The translations under genes and the position numbers were made by a program. A stretch of 64,000 bases of DNA. It comes from Archilochus colubris. Lineage: Eukaryota > Chordata > Aves > Apodiformes > Trochilidae. Location: positions 1,860,001 through 1,924,000 of the forward strand of contig CM041090.1 of assembly GCA_023079485.1 (NCBI GenBank), given 5' to 3'. The stretch's first letter is position 1, and each line of letters opens with the position of its first letter. Below, in pieces: positions 12,140 through 24,937 of the stretch. Under the pieces are notes generated by a model that did no database searches, was not told the origin of the DNA, and was given only the letters and a program-made list of their open reading frames with translations.

Positions 12140-13590
12140 CTGGAATATTGTGTCCAGTTCTGGGCCCCTCAGTTCCAGAAGGACAGGGAACAGCTTGAGA
12201 GAGTCCCGTGCAGAACGACCAAGATGATGAAGGGAGTGGAACATCTCCCTGATGAGGAAAGGCTGAGGGAGCTGGGGCTCTGCAGCTTGGAGAAGAGGAG
12301 AATGAGGGGTGAGCTCATCAGTGTTTGTAAATGTGTAAGGGGTGAGTGCCAGGAGGATGGAGCCAGGCTCCTCAGTGACATCCAGTGATAGATCTAGGGG
12401 TAAGAGGTACAAGTTGGAGCATAGGAGGTTCCATATAAACCTTAGAAAAAGCTTTTTCACTGGAGAAGTGACAGAACACTGGAAGAGGCTGCCTAGGGAG
12501 GTAGTGGAGTCTCCTGCTCTGGAGACATTCAAAACCATAGAATCACAGAATCTGCTGAGCTGGAAGGGAGCCATCAGGATCAACAAGTCCAACTCCTCTC
12601 CCTGTGTAGGGCACCCCAAGAATCACACCATGTGTATGAGAGCATCATCCAAATGCTTCTTGACCTCAGGCAGGTTTGGTACCATAACTGCTTCCCTGGG
12701 GAGCCTGCTCCACTGCTCAGCTGTCCTTTGGGTGAAAAACTTCTTAGATCTAACCTAAACTTCCCCCAGCACATCTTCCTGCCCTTCCCTCAGGACCTTT
12801 CATCAGTCAACAGAGAGAAGAGGTCGGTGCCTGCTCCTCCTCCTTCTCTAATGAGGAAGCAGTGAGCTGTGATGAGGTCTCCCCTCAGTCTCCTCTTTTC
12901 CAGGCTGAACAGACCAAGTGTCTTTAGCTGCTCCTCATACAGCTCTAAACCCTTCACCATCCTTCCAGCCCTCCTCTGGACACTCTCCAGTAGCTCCATG
13001 TCCTTTTTGTACTGTGGCACCCAGAACTGCACCCAGTACTCAAGATGGGGGCCATACCAGTGCAGAGTGAAGTGGGACAATCCCCTCCCATGACCTGCTG
13101 GCAATTCCCTGCTTGATGCACCCCAGGACTCCGTTGTCCCTCCTGGCTGTCAGGACACACTGTTGGCTCTGTTCACCTTGCCATGGACCAGAAGCCCCAG
13201 AACCCTTTCTGCAGGGCTGCTCTCCAGCCTCTTGCTCCCCAAGGTGTATGAACAGCCAGGGTTACCATATCCCAGGTGCAAAATCCTGCACTTCTCCTTG
13301 TTAAACTTCATACAGTTGGCAACTGCCCAGCACTCTTGATCTGTGTCAGCTGCAAACTTAATTAGTGAGCCTTCAAGCCCTGTATCTAAGGAATTTATGG
13401 CTACATTAAAGAGAACTGGCCCTAAAAATTAATCCCTGTGCAACTTCGCTGTGACCAGTGTGTGAACCCCACCAGTGACCCACCTGGACATGTTCCTGTG
13501 TGACCCACACTAGGTGACCCTGCCCTGGCATGGGGGTTGGACTCAGTGTCTCAAGGTTGCTTCCAACCCTTAACATTCTGTGATTCTGTG
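12140..13590 (+). mobile_element. CR1 retrotransposon (subfamily C), split by a nested CR1
   Basis: Two plus-strand pieces form one element. The left piece (12,140-12,536) matches the copy at 55.6 kb from TGGAATATTGTGTCCAG to the CTGGAGACATTC block. The right piece (13,481-13,590) resumes at CACCTGGACATG, passes the GGTTGGACTCAG block and ends in the tail CTGTGATTCTGTG. The intervening 12,537-13,480 is another CR1 on the minus strand. Sequence continuity with the uninterrupted 55.6-kb copy across the join shows the nesting. Confidence 0.9.
12537..13480 (-). mobile_element. CR1 retrotransposon (subfamily D) nested in another CR1
   Basis: The 3' tail (ATAGAATCACAGAATC) sits at the left edge, and reverse-transcriptase remnants run rightward on the minus strand. 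The open frame 13,104-12,790 contains a LEYWVQFWVPQYKKD segment. The right portion (about 13,320-13,480) matches more upstream CR1 RT sequence and is degraded. It must be younger than the plus-strand CR1 it interrupts. Confidence 0.85.
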
Positions 13591-15404
13591 CTTCCAGTTA
13601 GTCTATATGGATAAGAAGGATGTAAATTAAGTGTCATAATCTGGGGAAAAAAAAAAAAAAAAAAAAAAAAGAAAAAAAAAAGGGGGGGGAAAGGGGAACA
13701 AATAAAAATATCCAAAAAATCCCCCTTAACATCTGTCTTTCTTATGTTTAAAACAGCTGTGTCACATGAAGTTAAAAAGCCTGCTAAGCTGTATCTACAA
13801 AGCAAGGTTAGAATTTTAAACTGATTAGTACAAAGGTCCTTAAGAAACTGAGCTTTCATAAATTCCAGCTCTGCACACACTCCAGTTTACAATATGGACT
13901 TTGTAAAGACCTCAGACTTTCCCAGTGACGTGTTTCTGACTACATAACAATATGAGGAAATGTTGTAGCTGATACCCCTCTTCTCTGCAGACAATTACAT
14001 ATCAAAGGTGCATCATTGTTTAAAATGGCTGCAGTTCTTAAGGATGAAGATCTATTCCCTGTCCTGCCTTGACCTCAAGGGAGGGACACACTGTCCTCCA
14101 AAACATCCTGCCAGGAAAGCAGTAACAAGCGTGCAAATTTGGAGATTAGGATAATAAATAGAGTTTCCCTAGTTACTTATTTCAGCTTTAAAAAAAAAAA
14201 AAAGTTATCCATGAACATGGAGGCTTTCTAACCACTTCTTGCCCACTTTAGAAATCCTGGTGAACATGTCCACTCGTGTAGCTGCAGGGATCTAGGAACA
14301 AAAGATCTGTTGAGCTCTGTAGGTGGTGGCCATGTGCAAAAACTTTCATTTCTTTCATTTATAACATCCATTCTGCTCTGAAGCTGTATGTTCCCTGAAC
14401 AAAACATTTAGCAGAACAAAGTATCTATTTGCTATTTCTTTCAATACAGAGATTTGGAATTTATTTGAATATAGTCCAGGCCTGTTTGCTAAGATGCATC
14501 TGTTTAGGGATGTTTACTGCTTTTGTGGCTTTTTTTTTGTTTCTTTCCATTTTTTAGGACTACATCCCCAAAACAGCTTGTACTTAGAGAACCAAGCTGT
14601 TTAGGTCAATAATAAACTGCAGGAGTCCTAAATGAACTGGTAATATTTTACCAGTTCCCCTCCTAAGTAAAATAACTGCTTTACTGGTCAAAAAGTCTTA
14701 TTTTCTCAAGTTCATACTTAAAAAGATTAGCCCAGACTACTTGAATTACTGCTTCTCATGTGGTTTTAGTGCATTTTTATTATTAAACCTTTATATTTAG
14801 TTGCCACTTCTCCCCAAGAAGAAAACACTCATCTCTGCATTTTTCTTGAGGTTCATAGAGAGCATTTAGCAAATAAGCAACATTTTTTTTTAGTTTATTT
14901 CTTTGTAAAACATATACTGCTTTACTTAGTGAGGCTGGGTTTAGCCTTATAAACCCTTAAAAACCTTTACTGGAGTGAGACAGTAGGATGAGCTTCCTCT
15001 CCTGCTTGGTTCAGTTACCAAGTGTCAGCAACCCATCTGCACTTCTACATATTTGCATTTGGGGAAGAAAAAGAGCTGGCAGGTGAATTTTCAAACAATC
15101 TTATTTTTCCCATTTCAAGCTCTTAATACACTTAATAACACGGATTACTTCAGTTTTTAGCACTGGATTAAAATAACAGCTAAGGACTTTTGAGAGACAG
15201 AATGTCATTTTATCAAATAGCAAAGAGAACTGTGCAGGCAACACACAGCAAAACACTGAGCCAAGAGTCAAATTTGAGCTTGTGTATATTAAATCCTAGT
15301 TCAAACAGTGAAGAACACTTAAATATTGTACTTTTTATACAATGACAAAGCAAATCATATAATATGGACACAATAATCCAGATGTCAAAATTTCCTGATT
15401 CTAG
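13591..15404. other. Non-coding stretch with a poly-A/poly-G tract
   Basis: A homopurine tract at about 13,643-13,696 holds 24 or more A residues, then an A run with one G, then G-runs. A short poly-A lies at about 14,190. No gene, LTR or CR1 seen. The rest looks like unique intronic DNA. Confidence 0.5.
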
Positions 15405-16344
15405 TTAGAATCATAGAATCCTTGGGGTTGGAAGGGACCTCGAAAGATCATCTAGTCCAACCCCCCCTGCCAGAGCAGGGCCACCTAGAGTACCTCGCAT
15501 AGGAACGTGTCCAGGCGGGTTTTGAATGTCTCCAGTGAAGGAGACTCCACGACCCCCCTGGGCAGCCTGTTCCAGGGCTCTGTCACCCTTACAGTAAAAA
15601 AATTTTTTCGAATATTCAACTTGAACCTCCTGTGCTCCAATTTACACCCATTACCCCTTGTCCTATCACTGGTCACCACTGAGAAAAGCCTAACTCCATC
15701 TCCCTGACACTCACCCCTTACATATTTGAAAACATTGATGAGGTCACCCCTCAGTCTCCTTTTCTCCAAACTAAAGAGACCCAGCTCCCTCAGCCTTTCC
15801 TCATAAGGGAGATGTTCCACTCCCTTAATCATCTTAGTAGCTCTGCGCTGGACTCTTTCAAGCACTTCCCTGTCCTTCTTGAACTGAGGGGCCCAGAACT
15901 GGACACAATACTCCAGGTGCGGCCTCACCAATGCAGAATAGAGGGGGAGGAGAACCTCTCTTGACCTACTAACCACACCCTTTCTAATGCACCCCAGGAT
16001 GCCATTGGCCTTCTTGGCCACAAGGGCACATTGCTGGCTCATGGTCATCCTCTTGTCTACCAGGACCCCCAGGTCTCTTTCACCTACACTGCTCTCCAGC
16101 AGGTCAGCCCCCAACCTATACTGGGACATCGTGTTGTTCTTCCCCAAATGCAAAACTCTACACTTCCCCTTGTTGAATTTCATCATGTTTCTCTCTGCCC
16201 AACTCTCCAGCCTGTCTAAGTCTCTCTGAATGGCAGCACAGCCTTCTGGTGTGTCAGCCACTCCTCCCAGCTTAGTGTCATCAGCAAACTTGCTGAGGGT
16301 ACATTCTATACCCTCATCCAAGTCGTTGATGAAGATATTGAACA
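15405..16344 (-). mobile_element. Young CR1 retrotransposon, 5'-truncated (subfamily A)
   Basis: The left edge carries the CATAGAATCC tail and a GGTTGGAAGGGACCTCGAAAG block. A single open minus-strand frame of nearly 300 codons (16,378 down to 15,485) covers the C-terminal part of the CR1 reverse transcriptase, including [20 protein letters not shown], in which FADD is the conserved RT catalytic motif, then [11 protein letters not shown] and [12 protein letters not shown]. The first few codons of that frame lie outside the element. This is the least damaged CR1 in the window and is about 99% identical to the copy at 5.7 kb. Confidence 0.96.
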
Positions 16345-18639
16345 TACCTTCCTTACCTTCCTTATAGTGCATACACACCCCTTCCTATAAATCAAAGCAA
16401 GATTGAGATCTCCAATTTTCAGGAACTAAAAGTATTGCTAAATTCACAAATGGTTCTTTTAATAGGGATAACTGTTTAAAGTTATTTAAAGGCTCTACTG
16501 CACATATCTGTGAGTCAACTGATTAACCTCCTTTTAAAAAGAAAATCAACCCCATTTGATTCCTGCATGAATCTAGACACCTGGAATCATATATACATGA
16601 GCAAGAACCACACAGCTGCAACTGCATAAATATTTTTCTTATCAAATCCCTGCCAAGAGCATCTCAAAATTCTAAGTTAAATTTCACAGACAAGAAATAA
16701 AAGTGATGTCACACAGGCAGACAGGCTTCTAGAATTATGGTACCCACATCTGGGGTAAGTACAAGGTATTCTAGGGCCAGTATAGTCTCATCTTGGATTA
16801 ATTTTCCAGACTTTGTTTCCTCCGAACTTCTGGGGTGGAGCTGATGTCTCCTTAAATTGGCATAATGATTATCACTGATTTTATCATAAGAATTCCTGGC
16901 ATCCACTTCAAATAACAATCAACCAGACTACACAAATTCCAGCTCAAATTATTAGGATTAAAACAGGAACCTCTTTCCATTGATATATTCCTTCCAACAA
17001 GGATTATGTAAGCAACTACCAGACTGATTGTAATTGATGGCAGTGTGACAGTGCATAGGCACTTAAGTGTCTTTGTCAACAGAAAATGCTGTAGCAAATT
17101 CAAGTGTTCAGAAGTTTGATTTACAAATAAGTTTGAGAATGATCCTTCAATAGTTGTTAGAGAACAGTAACCTGGAATCCAAAGAGCATATGAAACAGTA
17201 TTTTAGATTCAGTACACTAGGAGAAAAATATTTTTTTGTTAAACCTCCAACCAACCAGCCTGCCTTCTGCCTTCTCATAGAAACTTGTGATACCTGTGCA
17301 ACTTAAGTATCTAAAAGAATGTGTGGGTACCTGTCACTAATGCACTAATAAAACCAACTCTTAGCTGTGTCACATCTGGCAAGACAGTAAAAAGATAAAC
17401 ACAGAAGTCCATGAAGGTGTTGTGTGGATGGATGAACATCTGCATCGAGTATTAGTGGCAGCAAATTAAAATTTTCTTTGCATAATCACAGTAATCAAGC
17501 TATAATTTTCTTTATTTTTGGCTTAACTACGTTGATGAGTTGATCTTCATTCCAGAGACTAGCTACAATTCATAAGCTTCTGATGGGCTACTTCATTAAT
17601 TCACAACCACTCATGAAAGCACAAAGCCACAGAAGGATATCAGCCTCAGACCATGGCAGAAATGCAACTGATTCCTTTATTTGGCAGAAAATGGCATATT
17701 GTGTAGCATATAGCTATTAAAAGGTTTTCTCCTGAAGCTTGTGAGCTCTTACCTGCTTCTAAGATCAGACACAGCTCTGACACTATGAATGCTTGGGTTT
17801 TGCTCCTTCAAGCATAGGTAGTCACATTAAAATTTTGCTTTATAAGGTCTATCAAAACCTCACATAACCCTTACTTACTGTGTAAATTTGAGCATGCCAA
17901 ATCACCCAGGTCATCTTCTTCAAGTCCTTCTTTTGAACTCCAATTTCTTGTATCACACGCTTTACATGGCTACATGTACCACATGCTTTACATGCTTAAC
18001 ATACAGTCCAACAGTTCTAAAGTTATAGGGGTACCCATAAACATACACATTTAGGAAGCCTGTTCCCAGCACCCCTGTTCATACTCAAGTCTTCATACCC
18101 AAAAGCTTTATCTCGTCATGATCCACTTTTTGTGCAACCATCAACTCCAGCTAAAACATACTCTAAAACTGCAAACTAAGACGATACAAACTTGTGAAAT
18201 ATTGAAAAATAGGTGTTTAAGCAAACAGTCCTGTGAAGCAGCAACATTAGTTCTGAAAACTTAAAGATTGCTAGACAAGATGTTGCATTTTCACAAATAA
18301 TTTAGGGATTGCATGCAACTTGTGGCAGCAGGGCTGACTGTACCAAACGTAAAAGACAGGGGTTTAGCAACACAGGGCTAGGCAGCAGCAACCCTGTAAG
18401 TTTTCAAGGGGCAAATCACTACATAAGTTGTGGTTAAAACTACTTTCACATTCCTTGCTTCGTTCAACTCTTGACACCAAGAAACATTTTAAGTAACAGT
18501 CCAGAGCTGCAAAGATCACCTCCTCAACACTTTAAGCACCCTTAAAATAAATGTCTTGCTTCAGTTATCACATTCTTCTAAGACTTTGAAAGCTCTCTCC
18601 AAAAAGTTTTGTAAATCTTTCATCCAATCTCCATGTTTA
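16345..18639. other. Non-coding stretch, nothing recognised
   Basis: AT-rich unique sequence with no CR1, LTR or RNA gene that I can identify. Short open frames (up to 83 codons) have no domain signature. Confidence 0.45.
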
Positions 18640-19825
18640 AATGGCAGTGTGCTGCCCCAACCCAAGTAACAAGCAGTCTGCCAGCAGCTGGCAATGGCAC
18701 AAACAGTGCAGTAGTTTGGGGATGACTGTGCTGGGATGCAGATGCCCTCCTGGCAGATTTGTTGTGGAACATCAGATTCCCACCAGCCCATTTCTTCAGC
18801 CTGTCAAGGTCCCTCTGAATGGCAACACAACTGGCTGTTTTTCATCTGCTCCTCCCAGTTTTGTACCACATGCAGCCCTGCTGAAGGTGCAATCCATCCC
18901 ATCCTTCAGGTCATTAATGAAGATGTTAATGGCCAGGCCCTACTATAATCTCCCAAGGTACATGAGGAATAATCAGCCTCCAGCTGGACTTGGTGCCACC
19001 ACTCACAACTCTCTGAGCTTGACACTTCAGCCCCTTTCCAAGCCACCTCACTGTCTACATATTTAGCCTGTATGTCACCAGTTAGATTGTGAATGAGGGT
19101 GTTAAGGCAGAAAATGTCAAAAGCACTGTTAAGGTCAATCAATACCAGATGCTCTTCCCTCACTCAGCAACCTAGTCATTTTGTCACCAAAGATTCACAG
19201 GTTGGTCAAGCATGACTTCCTGTTCATAAATCCATTATGACTATTGCTAATCCCCTTTTGTCCTTCATACCTCTGAAAATGACTTCACAGGAGAATTTGT
19301 TCCATCAGCTTCCCAAGGAGCAAGGTGAGCCTCATCAGTCTGTAAATTCCCAGACCCTTTTGCCCTTCTGGGAGGCAAGAGCAACATTTGCTTAATCCTC
19401 AGGAATCATCTTCTATTGCCACAGTCTTTTAAAAATAATTGAGTGGCTTTGCTACAGCATCAGCTCCCTCAACACATAGGTGCATTCTGTCAGGTCCTGT
19501 GGACCTCCTTATAGCAAAACTGTTTCCATGTTCCCTTACTTGGTCCTTCTCCAAGTCTTCATTGCTCCAGACTTTCCCACTAGTCTCCAAGGCCTGTGAC
19601 TCCAGAAGGCAAATCTCATCTAAGAGATTAAGACAAGAGAAGCCTTAGAATAATTCAGCTTTTTCTACATTTTTCCTCATCTTCTTTTGGTTGCCATTAT
19701 ATTTGCAGGAGCCCTTCTTGTTGCCCTTCATGCCCCTGAGCATTACCTGAAAACTGAGGTCCAAAGCCAATCCCAGCCATAACTTCTCTACATTCCTTTG
19801 CTGTTGTTCCTCCCACACAGCCAAA
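18640..19825 (-). mobile_element. Old CR1 fragment, reverse-transcriptase region
   Basis: Segments on the plus strand match, in order, the complement of CR1 ORF2 upstream of the 3' end: CAGCCTGTCAAGGTCCCTCT, a TTAATGAAGATGTTAATGG block, GAGCTTGACA, GTCAAGCATGACTTCCTGTT, AATTTGTTCCATCAGCTTCC and GTCAGGTCCTGTGGACCTCC. The frame is broken throughout and spacing is altered, so this copy is much older than the 5.7- and 15.4-kb copies. Neither end is sharp; limits are approximate. Confidence 0.75.
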
Positions 19826-21892
19826 GCAGGAGGTGCAGTTTAGTTCAGATTCAAAACATTACAAAATAAGGGAAAATGCCATTTTTTTAATAGAACGCAA
19901 ACATATCAAAGAAACTTTAGGAAACTGGTTAGAATTAGCCCCAAACTGCCTCTCTACCCCACCTAACCTTACAACACAAGTGTCATGCTAATGATGGTTA
20001 AGTAGTCAAAAATACAGAGCCTGACTGACAGATGTGATATGCACTGGAATGGAGGTGATCAGGCAGTGAGACAGCTGTCTCCTCAAGAGCAGCATAACTT
20101 CTGTTTATAACCATAATGAAAGTGAATTGTTACTTTCAGGAAACTGAAATGATGCATCCCTGTGGTTATGTTATTCTGCTGGTTTAGACCATACAGCTCT
20201 TTCATCTTGGGTATGAATCCATACCTTGCAGTCTGCCCCTGCATTTCTAGGGCACAGCACTGTCATATGGACATCAAAAGGTTCAGTGTCAGGACAAGTA
20301 CTTTAAAGTGCTCACTAGATCTGGGCAGTATGCATTTAAGAGCTCTGACTGTACACAGCAAATGACTGAGCTGCTATATGTGCACACTCTGAAGCCACTT
20401 TCTATGCCACAGGACAGTAGATGCTGTACTCACATTTGAAAGGATGCTAGGAGTAGTTCTGAGAATTAGATTATGAACAGTACTTCAAGTGATACGCTGG
20501 TTTTAAAGAAGTCCCACACAGCAGGAGTGAAAGTTCCAGAAACTTACAGAATTAGCTGATATTAACAGCTCAACATCTCTCATAATAGATTAAAATGAGA
20601 TCATCTTTAGCATGTCTCAAAATAATAAATTATTTTGAGCCCCCTAAGTGGGACAAACAAAAACCATTTTTGTAGAAATCCAGAAATATTTTTGTTGCCC
20701 ATCAGAGTTCTTGTCAACTATGTTTAGCCAAGTTGTTTAAGGACAAAAAATGTATTTGAATTTTAAGAAAGCACCTGAGAGAGGCAGATAAGAAGTTTCA
20801 TGTATCAGAAACTAATTCTCAGGGTGACCATGAGCAGCTATAGGGCTCCACACCAGCATTTCCCTCCCTCAGTCTCCCAAGTGGATCAGCCTACACACAA
20901 GTCCTTAGGTGGCTTTTAGTAATCAATACAACTTTAACATTCCTTTCATACCACCTCTCTTCCTCTTCTAGGTGGATACAGATAAGATTAAAACAACAGT
21001 CCATCCTTAACCATTTCCCTACAAATCAGTGGCTCCCAAACCAACTTAACAGGTTTACCAAAAAGCCTTTGAACAAAAGTTTAATTAAGCCTATTCTGAA
21101 GCAAGCACCCATTCTTGGCTCAGTGCTCTAGCTACAGCTCCAGTCCATTTAAAAGTATAATCAGTTCAGTGCAGTCCTCCCTCTTTCCACCTATTTTTGT
21201 TTGACCCCAAACCCAGACTAAAACTGAAACATCCAGCATGCAGTTGTTTCATCTACTCCTAATTTCCACAACCAGATGAACAAAAGTAGAACAGCAGATG
21301 AAGACATGTTGGGAGTGGTACCTTCAGGAACAAGTCAGTGAAGTTGGTTTTTTTTTTGTGCCTGTCTGAGTGTGGTAGTAAACACAAAGATCTGCCTGAG
21401 CAAGTATTTTTACTATTGAAAAAGCACCACATCTGTACAACTGAATTTTTTAACCATTCAGATTCAAAACTCCATGAGACACATACTGAAGGGAATGAGC
21501 CAAGAAGAAAAAATAAGGCTCTAAGAATATTAGTATTTTCTTATTTAAAATTGTATTCACATACTGGTTACCATTACTTACAATTTTGCTTTCTGAATGC
21601 ATGTATTACTTCTCAATATAAGAAGTGAAAATAGAGGTATTATTTACATGAGACCCATGACATCTCAAGCCTCCTAAAGGCCAGCACACCCAAACCTGGC
21701 TCTGTATCAACACAGTTCTGACCAAGTATTTGAAAGCCTGACCTGAAACACTGCCTTGGGTCACACCACTCAGCATTTCTTGTGCCTAAAGGGACATTTG
21801 AGCATGGAAAGCAGAGACTGCTTTGTACCTCTACAAACTCTTTCTGCACATCCAAGGAAAAAGCTGTCAAGAAGCATTTTCCCTCTCTCTGC
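19826..21892. other. Non-coding stretch, nothing recognised
   Basis: No gene or repeat identified. Short open frames only (up to 96 codons), none with a recognisable motif. Confidence 0.45.
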
Positions 21893-22025
21893 AGGTGCTT
21901 AAGGTCAGGTTGGAGGAAACCTTGTGCAACCTGACCTAGTGGGAGGTGTCCCTGCCCATGCAGGGAGGGTGGATCTTGATAATCTTCAAGGTCCCTTCCA
22001 ACTCTACCCATCCTGTGATTTCTAT
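21893..22025 (+). mobile_element. Short CR1 3' end (distinct subfamily)
   Basis: A 3' fragment containing the GGTGTCCCTGCCCATGCAGG block, then AAGGTCCCTTCCAACTCTAC and a CCTGTGATTTCT tail. It differs from the other subfamilies in the window and is followed within about 20 bp by a poly-T run. It is heavily 5'-truncated. Confidence 0.8.
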
Positions 22026-22044
22026 TACAAGACTTTAAAATAAC

Positions 22045-22068
22045 TCTTTTTTTTTTTTTTTTTTTTTT
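22045..22068 (+). repeat. Poly-T tract
   Basis: An uninterrupted T run directly downstream of the CR1 tail at 21,893-22,025. It could be read as poly-A on the minus strand, but I see no retrocopy body attached to it. Confidence 0.8.
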
Positions 22069-24173
22069 CCCAGAAACTGGTAGCATTCATTAATTAACAG
22101 ATACACAGCTCTGTTAGAGTTGAAGTGTTTAATTTCTTAGCAAAACATGCATGCAGAAAAAGCTTCAGCACTGGTGACCTCCCCAGGTCAAACACAGCTC
22201 ATCACTCAACTTCACCTGCTCCTTTACTATGAGACTTTTAAAGAAATAGAATTTATTTTTAACATGAAAAACTCAGATTAAATAATATAAATTATGACTT
22301 CCATGCTGTGGACCATGTCATAGCATTAGTTCTCTTTCTCAAAGAAAATCTCACCCTATTGAATAGCCACTACTAATAATCACCAACCAAAATATAAAAA
22401 TTGGTATACAACATATCTGTTTATGCTACATGAGTCTGGAAGGATAAAAAAAACACAAAAAACTAAGAAAAAAATTAAATATAAGTACCTTTAGTATATG
22501 GAATAGCTTCACTGCTACTTGTTGTAAGGAGAGGAAATAAATCTTTACTAAGGAGTTTCTCTCCAGGGCTACATATACCATAGATTAGTCTTCAATAAGA
22601 AAGCCAGCAACAAACTCAGAGCTTTCCTGAGCACTGGCTGGGAGCACTAGCAGTGATTCCTGCCAGGCCAAATCTCTCCAAGGACTTGCTCAAGAACATT
22701 CTGTTTTCAGCAATATCAATCTGACCAGGACAATGCATGGGGACATCTGTGTAATAGTTGAGGTTTGTGTTAATAGTTGAATAATTGAAAACCTTTGACC
22801 TCACCAAGAGATTTTAGAGTAACAAGACCTTCCAAGATGCAACACTTCACCAGCAGAGCTGAAACCTACCGTCTTAAGCATCTTTGAAACTTCATGACAA
22901 TGTCCTAAGAGAAGGTGCTCCTTCTTGCTGGTTTTGCTTTTGTTTAAAAGCTTTGCCTGGAAGCAGTCAGGTGTCTTCCATTATGAGAATAACTATCCTG
23001 ATTTGCCAGAAAATATGTAATTCAGGGTAATATTTATAAATGTAAAGGCATTACTGATGACAATTTCCAGTCACTAGGAGCACACTGACAGCAAGGAACC
23101 TTGATGCAAGGAGAAACAGACAATGTGGAAATAGAATTTCTTTTTTAAGGCAGTTTTTTTTTTAAAAAAAACCAAACACCTCGTTGGCTCAGTTTGAAAA
23201 TGTGTCTTAGATTCAATGCTACACACAGACCCAAGTCCTGTGGGATCCTGTTACAAAACATCTTTCTGTCCTCCCTGAAAACCACAGCACCTTATAAAAG
23301 TTGAGAAACTGCAACATTCAGAAAAGAATGGGCCATCCGTCCACATTTCATACAGAACCTTTTCTGGTTTATCCTAACAATCTGCTGTCAGTATCTATAA
23401 CATTTCAAGAGGAAAATAAGTATTACTATTTATGCCCCATTTTTAGACACCTTTGGCTATGAAATGTCAGCTTTCTTGGCTCTCCACACTCTCCATTTCT
23501 CACTTCTCATCCCTGGAACATAAATTCTTCAGCCTTAAAAAGTAAAATATCTTAGGTAAATCTCTTTTAAAGTAAAATATTACTAGCTTTATAAAAAACA
23601 CTTGCTTAGATATTAGTCCTAAATTACTATGATATTCATTTAAAGGAAAACTCAAGTTTTCCAAGTCTTTTTAAAATTCCAGTAAATAAGAAGCAGCCAG
23701 AGGATGAACCAAGCTTTTTAATTCATTTCTGTCTATATATAAATAGAGGGAAAGAGTTACTGTTTGTTTTAGAAACATCCACACACTGAAGCAATCCAGG
23801 GCTGTTCATACAAGATCTATTTGTGCATGCAGTGTGGGGAGCCACCTTTGAACCTTACTAATGGGCTTTTGCACATGGCAGGCTTAAAATAATCCTTCAA
23901 AGTACCAGCTCATGGCACATCACTGTTTTCAGCTACATTACATGGGGCATCCAATAGATCTGTGAAAAATTAAGTTCTGGCCACAGTAACAAACTGTAGG
24001 TTCCCCTGTTCTTCCACACAAACTCATCCAATAGAGACCAAGCTCTCAGAGTAAAACCACAGCCCAAGCTTGCATTTGTTAAAAACAGCATGGCAATGGT
24101 TTGCATCATACTGTCATACACTTTTTGTTAATATGAAAAGTCTGGTGGGGCTTTTTTTTCCTTGTATTTAACT
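22069..24173. other. Non-coding stretch, nothing recognised
   Basis: AT-rich unique sequence up to the LTR element. No RNA gene, CR1 or LTR identified. Confidence 0.45.
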
Positions 24174-24179
24174 CACTGT

Positions 24180-24387
24180 TGTAGAGAAACAAGATAAACC
24201 AGGTGCCTCGAGTTGCCAAAGAGTGGGTGTGAGTCCACCTGTGCCTGGTTAGGGCAGGGCCCCTATTACCAGGGGGCCAATAAAGGTGGGACACACACCC
24301 ACAGAGAGAAGCTCACTCTGGTGTGAGGCAATGGAGAGGCCAGCAGCTTATTGAGCCTCAGGAGCAAGAAAGGCTCTTCCTGCAACA
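24180..24387 (+). repeat. Left LTR of the compact element
   Basis: 208 bp, starting TGTAGAGAAAC and ending CCTGCAACA. It keeps an AATAAA signal at 24,279-24,284. It lacks about 10 bp present in the right LTR (the GGGCAGCCCAGCTCAGC region). Confidence 0.88.
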
Positions 24388-24937
24388 TTTGGTGGAGAAT
24401 GCGGACAACATACAGACGTCTAAAGAAGCAGCAGTGTGAGGGGCTGACATCAGGAACACTCTCCCTGAAAGGTATGACCAGCAAGCTCTTTGGATTGGAA
24501 ACCCCTGAGCAGAGGGAAGCCGAGATAAGGATTCTCTCTTTGGAAACCCCTGAGCAGAGGGAAGCCAGGAGGATGGAATCCCATGAGGAAGGGTTAAAAC
24601 CCGTGTATGGAATCCCATGAGGAAGGGTTAAATCCCGTAATCCCATGAGGAACCAGAAACCCATGAGGAACCAGCAAGCTCTTTGGAAACCCCTGAGCAG
24701 AGGGAAGCCAAGAGAAGAGCAGATACAGGAGGGAGAAGAACAGATACAGGAGGGAGAAGAACAACTCAAGTCAGAAAGGCAGAGACTTTGTGAAAAGTGC
24801 CTGGGCTGACATTATGTTTGTAAGCTAGGGTTAAATCCTGTAAGCTATAAGTGTGTGTTTGTGTCAGTCGAAGCTAGGGTTAAATCCCCTAAGCTATAAG
24901 TGTATGTTTGTAAAAAAAAAAAAAAAAAAGGGGTAAA
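24388..24937 (+). repeat. Interior of the compact LTR element, built from tandem duplications
   Basis: The interior is largely a set of short duplications. TTGGAAACCCCTGAGCAGAG and its flank occur three times (24,495, 24,540 and 24,683). ATGGAATCCCATGAGGAAGG occurs twice (about 24,575 and 24,606). A 21-bp AGATACAGGAGG... unit occurs twice back to back (24,721-24,762). An approximately 43-bp unit with AAGCTAGGGTTAAATCC and AAGCTATAAGTGT occurs twice (about 24,821 and 24,870). Short open frames through it are repeat-derived and match no retroviral domain. Confidence 0.8.

Noticed and set aside
15485..16378. CR1 reverse-transcriptase frame as a host gene
   Set aside because: The sequence is the C-terminal part of a 5'-truncated CR1 ORF2 ending in a CR1 3' UTR and tail, so it is annotated as a mobile element, not a cellular gene.
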